Of a DNA stretch of 38,503 nt, positions 33,238-38,503 are shown piece after piece. Each line of letters begins with the position of its first letter. The first letter of the stretch is position 1. The DNA lies in the NCBI GenBank assembly GCA_021325215.1, contig JAJPHO010000147.1, positions 1 through 38,503 of the forward strand, given 5' to 3'. The position numbers and the translations under genes are program-made. This DNA comes from Alphaproteobacteria bacterium (lineage in GTDB: Bacteria > Pseudomonadota > Alphaproteobacteria > Rhodospirillales > Magnetospirillaceae). A model generated the notes under the pieces. It saw only the letters and a list, made by a program, of their open reading frames with translations, was not told the origin of the DNA and did not search any database.

Positions 33238-35058
33238 ATGAACCGCTATTCACGCTGGAAATACATCCTGATCCTGGTCAGCCTGCTGCTGGCCTTGCTC
33301 TACTCCCTTCCCAACTGGTTCGGCGAAGTTCCCGCCGTGCAGGTCTCGCCCGCCAAAGCGGTGGTGCAGGTCAATGCCCAGCTGCTGGAAGGGATCGAGA
33401 ACAAGCTGAAGGAAAAGCAGATCCCCTATCTGGGGGCCGCGATGGATGCCAACAGCGTGAAATTGCGGTTCGCCGACACCACCATCCAGCTGCAGGCGCG
33501 CGACGCGCTGGCTCAGTCGCTAGGCGAGAACTACACGGTGGCCCTGAACCTCCAGCCGGCCTCGCCGGCCTGGATGGCTTCGCTCGGCGCCATGCCGATG
33601 AGCCTGGGTCTGGATTTGCGCGGCGGCGTGCATTTCCTGATGCAGGTCGACATGGAGCAGGCGCTCGACAAGCAGCTCGACCGCCGCGTCGGCGACGTCC
33701 GCGCTTCCTTGCGCGACGCCAAGATCCCGCTGGCCGGCGTCGGCCGCGAGGGCAAGGCGCTGGTGGTCCGCTTCAAGGACGGCGACACCCGTGCCCAGGG
33801 TGCCGAGCAGCTGCGCAAGGACATGCGCGACATGGACATCACGCCGCTGGACGAGACCCGTCTGTCGCTGGCGCCGTCTCCGGTCGCGCTCAAGACCTTC
33901 CAGGACCAGGCGCTGCAGCAGAACGTGCTGACCCTGCGCAACCGCGTGAACGAACTCGGCGTGTCCGAGCCGGTCATCCAGCAGCAGGGCTCGGACCGCG
34001 TCTCGGTCGAGCTGGCCGGCGTGCAGGACACCGCCAAGGCCAAGGAAATCGTAGGCCGCACCGCCACCCTGGAACTGCGCCTGGTCGATGAAGACCATGT
34101 CGACGGCCAATCGCTGGCCAATGCCGCCAAGGGCCTGGTTCCGCCGGGCGACGATTACATCGTCGACAACCGCACCGGCCAGCCTTACCTGATCAAGAAG
34201 CAGGTGTTCCTGACCGGCGAGAACATCTCCAACGCCTCGCAGGGCTTCGACAGCCGCACCAGCGAGCCGTCGGTGAACATCAGCTTCGATACCCGCGGCG
34301 CCAAGGTGTTCGCCGCGCTGACCCGCGACAATGTCGGCAAGCGCATCGCCCTGCTGCTGGTCGAAAAGGGCAAGGCCGAGGTCGCTTCGGTCGCCGTGAT
34401 CCGCACCGCCATCGAAGGCGGCCAGACCACCATCAGCGGCCGCATGGACGTCAAGGAAGCTTCCGACACCGCCCTGTTGCTGCGTGCCGGTTCGCTGGCC
34501 GCCCCGATGGAGATCATCGAGGAACGCACCATCGGCCCGTCGCTCGGCGCCGACAACATCGCCAAGGGCGTCAGCTCGGTGCTGTGGGGCTTCGTCGCCA
34601 TCGCCGTCTTCATGGCTGTCTATTACCGCGTGATCGGCGTGTTCTCGGTGATCGCGCTGGGCTGCAACGTGCTGCTGCTGGTGGCGCTGCTGTCGCTGCT
34701 GCAGGCGACGCTGACCTTGCCCGGTATCGCCGCCATCGCGCTGACCGTCGGTATGGCCATCGACGCCAACGTGCTGATCAACGAACGCGTGCGAGAGGAG
34801 CTGCGGCTGGGTCACACCCCGCATGCGGCGATCCATGCCGGCTATGACCGCGCCTTCGCCACCATCCTCGACTCGAACGTCACCAACTTCATCGCCGGCA
34901 TCGCGCTGATCGCCTTCGGCTCCGGACCGGTCAAAGGCTTCGCCGTGGTGCTCTGCCTCGGCATCCTGACCTCCATGTTCAGCGCCATCCTGGTGTCGCG
35001 CGCCCTGGTCAACCTGACCTATGGCCGTCAGCGCAAGCTGACCAAGATCGCCATCTAA
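33238..35058 (+). CDS. secD: Protein translocase subunit SecD
   Basis: 606 residues, six transmembrane helices with a large periplasmic domain between helices 1 and 2. The P1 domain has GLDLRGGVHFLMQVDM, the conserved D-L-R-G-G block, and the membrane half has GMAIDANVLINERVREELR and SNVTNFIAGIALIAFGSGPVKGFAVVL. SecD with SecF acts as an RND-type, proton-driven motor pulling exported proteins. It lies 7 bp after yajC and 19 bp before secF. Length is close to the E. coli protein. It is co-transcribed with the neighbours. Confidence 0.97.
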   Translation: MNRYSRWKYILILVSLLLALLYSLPNWFGEVPAVQVSPAKAVVQVNAQLLEGIENKLKEKQIPYLGAAMDANSVKLRFADTTIQLQARDALAQSLGENYTVALNLQPASPAWMASLGAMPMSLGLDLRGGVHFLMQVDMEQALDKQLDRRVGDVRASLRDAKIPLAGVGREGKALVVRFKDGDTRAQGAEQLRKDMRDMDITPLDETRLSLAPSPVALKTFQDQALQQNVLTLRNRVNELGVSEPVIQQQGSDRVSVELAGVQDTAKAKEIVGRTATLELRLVDEDHVDGQSLANAAKGLVPPGDDYIVDNRTGQPYLIKKQVFLTGENISNASQGFDSRTSEPSVNISFDTRGAKVFAALTRDNVGKRIALLLVEKGKAEVASVAVIRTAIEGGQTTISGRMDVKEASDTALLLRAGSLAAPMEIIEERTIGPSLGADNIAKGVSSVLWGFVAIAVFMAVYYRVIGVFSVIALGCNVLLLVALLSLLQATLTLPGIAAIALTVGMAIDANVLINERVREELRLGHTPHAAIHAGYDRAFATILDSNVTNFIAGIALIAFGSGPVKGFAVVLCLGILTSMFSAILVSRALVNLTYGRQRKLTKIAI

Positions 35059-35077
35059 GGGGCGGGAGAGAGAAAAA

Positions 35078-36001
35078 ATGGAATTCTTCCGTCTGAAAAA
35101 AGACATCCCGTTCATGTCTTACGCGCGGACGACCACGGTCATCTCCGCAGTTACCTTCGCTCTGGCTGTCTTCTTCCTGATCACCCGCGGGCTCAATTTC
35201 TCGGTCGAGTTCACCGGCGGCACGGTGATGGAGCTGCATTACCCGACCGCCGTCGACGCGGGCAAGGTGCAGGCCTCGCTGGCCAAGGCCGGCTACACCG
35301 ACAGCTCGGTGCAGAATTTCGGCACCTCGGCCGACATCCTGGTGCGCCTGCCGCTCAAGGAAGGCGTGTCCTCGGCCCAGCTGTCCGAGGCGGTGCTGCC
35401 GATCCTGCACGCCGACGCGCCGGACGCCGAGATGCGCCGGGTCGAGTTCATCGGCCCGCAGGTCGGCCACGAACTGGTGTCCGACGGCGCCCTGGCCCTG
35501 CTGCTGGTCTGCGTGGGCATCATGATCTATCTGGCGGTCCGCTTCGAATGGCGTTTCGCCGTGGCGGCGATCATCGCCAACATGCACGACGTGGTGATCA
35601 TCCTCGGCTTCTTCGCCTTCTTCCGCTGGGAATTCTCGCTGACCGTGCTGGCCGCCGTTCTGTCGGTGCTGGGCTATTCGGTCAACGAATCGGTCGTCGT
35701 GTTCGACCGTATCCGCGAGAATTTCCGCAAGTTCAAGAAGGCCGGCGTCGCCGAGATCATCAACAACGCGATCACCGCCACCATGTCGCGCACCATCATC
35801 ACCCACGGCTGTACCCAGCTGGTGGTGACCTCGATGTTGTTCTTTGGCGGCGAGACGCTGCATAATTTCGCTTTGGCCCTGACCATCGGCATTCTGTTCG
35901 GCATTTATTCGTCGGTGCTGGTGTCGTCTCCGATCGTGCTTTGGCTGGGCGCCACCCGCGCCCATTTCGTCAAGCCGGAAGGGCCCACTCCGGAGGTCTG
36001 A
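35078..36001 (+). CDS. secF: Protein translocase subunit SecF
   Basis: 307 residues, six transmembrane helices. The N-terminal periplasmic region has LNFSVEFTGGTVMELHY, and the C-terminal half shows VLSVLGYSVNESVVVFDRIREN and NNAITATMSRTIITHG, the SecF signature. It completes the SecDF motor. GGGAGAG precedes ATG 35078. It is followed 3 bp later by the Mth938-domain gene. No deviation from the family is visible. Confidence 0.97.
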   Translation: MEFFRLKKDIPFMSYARTTTVISAVTFALAVFFLITRGLNFSVEFTGGTVMELHYPTAVDAGKVQASLAKAGYTDSSVQNFGTSADILVRLPLKEGVSSAQLSEAVLPILHADAPDAEMRRVEFIGPQVGHELVSDGALALLLVCVGIMIYLAVRFEWRFAVAAIIANMHDVVIILGFFAFFRWEFSLTVLAAVLSVLGYSVNESVVVFDRIRENFRKFKKAGVAEIINNAITATMSRTIITHGCTQLVVTSMLFFGGETLHNFALALTIGILFGIYSSVLVSSPIVLWLGATRAHFVKPEGPTPEV

Positions 36002-36004
36002 GGT

Positions 36005-36382
36005 ATGGATGTCACCCCGCTCGTCCCCAAGGGACGGCAGCTCATTCAGGGCTATGGGGATAACGGGTTCCGCATCAGCGGAGCCCGTTACGAAGGGTCG
36101 GTGTGGATTCTGCCCGAACAGACCATCGCCTGGCCCGTCAACGCGATCGCCGAGGTTTCGCCGGACTCGCTCAAGGAACTGCTCAGCCTCGCCTCCCGGC
36201 ATGTGCGCATCCTGCTGATCGGCACCGGCAAATCGATGCTGCCGCTGCCGTCGTCCTGGCGGGCGATGGCGCGTGAGGCGGATGTTTCTATCGAGGGTAT
36301 GGACACCGGCGCGGCCTGCCGCACCTATAACGTTCTGCTAACTGAAGAGCGCTCAGTAGCCGCGGCGCTTATCGCCGTCTAG
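36005..36382 (+). CDS. Mth938-like domain-containing protein (DUF498)
   Basis: 125 residues. The fold is the Mth938/NDUFAF3-like type; the pattern IQGYGDNGFRISGARYEGSVWILP at the start and LLIGTGKSMLPLPSSWR and GMDTGAACRTYNVLLTEERSVAAALI at the end are characteristic. In eukaryotes the relative NDUFAF3 helps assemble complex I, and in alphaproteobacteria the gene usually sits right after secF, as here (3 bp gap). Its bacterial role is not settled. The stop codon TAG is part of the first arm of the following hairpin. Confidence 0.9.
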   Translation: MDVTPLVPKGRQLIQGYGDNGFRISGARYEGSVWILPEQTIAWPVNAIAEVSPDSLKELLSLASRHVRILLIGTGKSMLPLPSSWRAMAREADVSIEGMDTGAACRTYNVLLTEERSVAAALIAV

Positions 36383-36505
36383 ACCGTGATGACTCTTCTC
36401 GTCATCACGGTCTAGCTGTTCATGCGCAGGGGCCGGCCCCTGCAACCCCGGGGTCGTCGCTACGCTCCTCCGAGCATGATGATTCTGAAGAGAATCATCA
36501 TGCTC
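36379..36505. repeat. Intergenic repeat module, copy B, with terminator-like hairpins
   Basis: Four parts: a 15-bp perfect stem (36379-36393 with 36401-36415, loop TCTTCTC) that includes the stop codon of the preceding gene; a palindrome GCAGGGGCCGGCCCCTGC (36426-36443); the 24-nt core (36449-36472), one base different from copy A at 10077-10100; and a second 15-bp perfect stem (36472-36486 with 36491-36505, loop GAAG). The first stem shares CGTGATG/CATCACG with copy A. It separates secDF-Mth938 from the LytTR gene and could terminate both. Confidence 0.75.
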
Positions 36506-36508
36506 TAG

Positions 36509-37375
36509 CTAGACAACGAGCTCCGAGCTCCTCAGGGCGCTCAACGCTTGCGGGAACCTGCGCGAGAGGAGGGCTTCGACCCCGCTCTCCAGCTCGATCG
36601 TCCAGTCGCCGGAGCCCGCCGCGGTCATGCCGCGCACCCGCAGCGGATTGACCAGCCACGAACGGTGGGTGCGCAGGAAGCCGTGAGGTTTCAGCTGCTC
36701 CTCGACGCCGGCGAGCGTTGTGCGCATAAGTGGCTTTCTGCCATCGGCGAGGTGGAACTCCACATAGTTGCCGGCGGATCGGGTGGCCACGATGTCGGTC
36801 ACTGGCGCGCGGATGAGCCGGCTACCTCCGTCGTAGATGTCAAGGACCGGCCCGAGCCGTCCGGCCTTGGCTGCGTCGGCCCGCTTCCACATCTGGGCGA
36901 ACTGGCCCGCCGCCCATGTGAGCGCGAGCACGAAGGCGTAGCCCCTGAGGTCCTTTGGGTACTCGTAGGCGAGGTCGAGGTCGAGCTTGCCGGCGTAATG
37001 GCCACCAAACGTCAGAAAGACCAGCTTTCTGAGGCTCCAGAAGCCCCCGACGTGGACGAGGCAGTACACCCCGGTTGCTGGCATATGCACCGCAAGGAAC
37101 CTCAGCCAGCCGCGAAGGGCGTGACCGGGCCGCGCGAGCTTCAGCATCCACGCGACGAAGGGAACGAGCGCGATGGTGAAGACCGCGCTCGAGTACTCAG
37201 AGACGTAGGGCTGGATCGGGTCGAAATGGACGCGCATGCGGGTGAGTTCGGTAGTCTGCGAGATCGCGTTGATCGTGGTGTTGATCAGGTAAAAGACCGA
37301 AAGCGCGCACCACAGCATGAGGAACACGTGACGCCGACGCCCGCCGATCGTACCGAATTCTGCGCCGCTCGTCAC
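36509..37375 (-). CDS. Membrane-bound LytTR-family transcriptional regulator
   Basis: 288 residues from GTG 37375, chosen because GGAGG lies 6 nt upstream. Four hydrophobic segments (about 17-38, 60-80, 86-112, 145-165) anchor the N-terminal half in the membrane. The C-terminal LytTR DNA-binding domain is clear (about 185-285): IVATRSAGNYVEFHLADG, then LKPHGFLRTHRSWLVNPLRVRGM. No receiver domain is present, so sensing is by the membrane part. It is divergent from the FAD-linked oxidase with 111 bp between starts, so it may control that gene and itself. The signal is unknown. Confidence 0.87.
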   Translation of the reverse strand: MTSGAEFGTIGGRRRHVFLMLWCALSVFYLINTTINAISQTTELTRMRVHFDPIQPYVSEYSSAVFTIALVPFVAWMLKLARPGHALRGWLRFLAVHMPATGVYCLVHVGGFWSLRKLVFLTFGGHYAGKLDLDLAYEYPKDLRGYAFVLALTWAAGQFAQMWKRADAAKAGRLGPVLDIYDGGSRLIRAPVTDIVATRSAGNYVEFHLADGRKPLMRTTLAGVEEQLKPHGFLRTHRSWLVNPLRVRGMTAAGSGDWTIELESGVEALLSRRFPQALSALRSSELVV

Positions 37376-37417
37376 AGCCGACCTCCGTCTGTCCCAGCCC
37401 CGTCGCCGGTCGTCACC

Positions 37418-37444
37418 CGACGCTTTCCGCTTGCATCAGCGTCG
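37418..37444. promoter_or_regulatory. Inverted repeat between LytTR regulator and oxidase
   Basis: CGACGCT (37418-37424) and AGCGTCG (37438-37444) are separated by 13 bp in the divergent promoter region. LytTR proteins usually bind direct repeats of about 9 bp spaced 12-13 bp, so the spacing fits but the orientation is different. Confidence 0.35.
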
Positions 37445-37486
37445 CCGTAGGCTGCGCCAGTCTACCTGATCGCCGGAGAGCACGCT

Positions 37487-38503
37487 ATGGACCGCAGGAC
37501 GCTTCTGAAGACCGCCGCCACCCTTCCATTGATGGGGCTCGCAGCCTCAACGCCGGGGCTCGCAGCGGCTGACCGGTCGTTCCGCCGCGTGCGTCCAGGT
37601 GATCCCGGCTGGCCCTCAGACGCCCAATGGGAGGCGTTAAACCGTACCGTCGGCGGCGTTCTCGAAAAGCCCATCTCGCCTTATGGCGCGTGCGGCGTCG
37701 CGGGCGGTGCGAAGGATTGCGCCGAGCACATTCCCGAGCTCACCAATCCCTTCTGGCTCGGCGACCAAGCCGGCGCGACGCAGGCCTACGGATGGCTCGA
37801 CGCGTGGACGACTGCGCCCAGCGCCTGGGCCGTACGCGCGCGGAACGCGTCAGACGTCGCCGCCGCGGTCAACTTCGCCCGCGAACACCATTTGCGCCTG
37901 GTCGTCAAAGGCGGCGGCCACAGTTACCAGGGGACCTCCTGTGCACCGGACTCGCTGCTCGTCTGGACCCGCGCGATGAACCAAGTCGAGCTCCACGACG
38001 CCTTCGTCCCCAAGGGCTGCGAGGGAAAGATGGAGGCGCAGCCCGCGGCCTCGATCGGCGCTGGCGCGGTCTGGATCGATGCTTACTACGCGGTGACCAT
38101 CAAGGCCGGCAAGTACGTCCAGGGCGGCGGCTGCACGACCGTAGGTGTCGCCGGCCACATCCAGTCGGGCGGCTACGGGTCGTTTTCGAAGGCGTATGGC
38201 TCAGCCGCCGGCAATCTGCTCGAGGCCGAGATCGTCACAGCCGACGGCAAGATTCGGGTCGTCAATGCCTGCACCGACCCCGACCTCTACTGGGCGATCA
38301 AGGGTGGCGGCGGTGGCGCCTGGGGTGTCATCACCCGCGTCACGGTGAAAATGCACGAGGCGCCGACCTCGTTCGGGTATTGCGTGGGCCGCATCCGAGC
38401 GAAATCGGATGAAGCGTACCGGCGCCTGCTGACGGCCTTCTTCGACCTCTACGCCGAGGGTCTCTTCAACGCCCATTGGGGCGAGCATGTCGTGATCGGG
38501 CCC
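37487..38503 (+). CDS. Tat-exported FAD-linked oxidase of the berberine-bridge type, C-terminus cut by window edge
   Basis: 339 codons visible. Twin-arginine signal MDRRTLLKTAATLPLMG, cleavage near GLAAA (about 28). The PCMH/VAO FAD domain follows. H145 in VKGGGHSYQGTS is the usual histidyl-FAD link, and C216 in VQGGGCTTVGVAGHIQSGGYG matches the second, cysteinyl link of berberine-bridge enzymes; such bicovalent flavins occur in carbohydrate and amine oxidases with open active sites. A GGGGGAWGVITRV segment completes the FAD part; the substrate domain is mostly outside. GGAGAG lies 6 nt before ATG 37487. It is divergent from the LytTR regulator. The substrate cannot be predicted. It is the second Tat-dependent flavoenzyme in this window. 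Confidence 0.88.
   Translation, partial: MDRRTLLKTAATLPLMGLAASTPGLAAADRSFRRVRPGDPGWPSDAQWEALNRTVGGVLEKPISPYGACGVAGGAKDCAEHIPELTNPFWLGDQAGATQAYGWLDAWTTAPSAWAVRARNASDVAAAVNFAREHHLRLVVKGGGHSYQGTSCAPDSLLVWTRAMNQVELHDAFVPKGCEGKMEAQPAASIGAGAVWIDAYYAVTIKAGKYVQGGGCTTVGVAGHIQSGGYGSFSKAYGSAAGNLLEAEIVTADGKIRVVNACTDPDLYWAIKGGGGGAWGVITRVTVKMHEAPTSFGYCVGRIRAKSDEAYRRLLTAFFDLYAEGLFNAHWGEHVVIGP

Noticed and set aside
33520-35115. A 531-codon minus-strand frame opposite secD
   Set aside because: Antisense shadow; secD on the plus strand is complete and conserved.

Overview
The window is GC-rich, tightly packed chromosomal DNA from an alphaproteobacterium. The main evidence is a housekeeping backbone that alphaproteobacteria usually keep together: argS, a SPOR-domain protein, nagZ, scpA, scpB, tatABC, serS, surE, pcm, an NlpD-like lipoprotein, a DUF815 ATPase, yajC, secD, secF and an Mth938-domain gene. 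Many of these genes overlap at ATGA or GTGA junctions, and several start with GTG or TTG. I cannot name the genus. No rRNA, tRNA, CRISPR array, integrase or transposase is visible.

Layout. Positions 1-1205 (minus) hold the N-terminal part of a periplasmic M16 zinc peptidase. Positions 1328-8328 (plus) run dgt, argS, SPOR protein, nagZ, M50 protease, scpA, scpB. Positions 8401-11618 (minus) carry a FecR/DUF6600 surface protein and a PiT phosphate transporter, placed between scpB and tatA. Positions 11813-19783 (plus) run tatA, tatB, tatC, a hybrid sensor kinase, serS, surE, pcm and nlpD. Positions 19790-20650 (minus) hold the DUF815 ATPase. Positions 20651-32750 form a 12-kb accessory block. 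Positions 32751-36382 (plus) resume the backbone with yajC, secD, secF and Mth938. Positions 36509-38503 hold a divergent pair: a membrane LytTR regulator and a Tat-exported FAD-linked oxidase cut by the window end.

The accessory block is the most interesting part. It holds two closely related TonB-dependent receptors, a TPR-sulfotransferase, a RidA-family protein with its own signal peptide, a Tat-exported flavin amine oxidase, a small periplasmic cytochrome c, a GNAT acetyltransferase and, on the other strand, a beta-repeat protein. My reading is a periplasmic amine-oxidising module. The receptor would import a substrate, the folded flavoenzyme (exported by Tat) would oxidise it, the cytochrome c would take the electrons instead of oxygen, and the secreted RidA would hydrolyse the reactive imine or enamine. 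The closest known logic is nicotine oxidation by NicA2 with cytochrome CycN, but the receptors, secreted RidA and GNAT make this a different assembly with an unknown substrate.

Non-coding structure includes a two-copy intergenic repeat module near 10020-10105 and 36379-36505 made of hairpins around a conserved 24-nt core, two 7-4-7 direct repeats resembling Pho boxes (before the phosphate transporter and before the ridA operon), several terminators, and a structured tatB-tatC spacer with an overlapping 43-codon frame.
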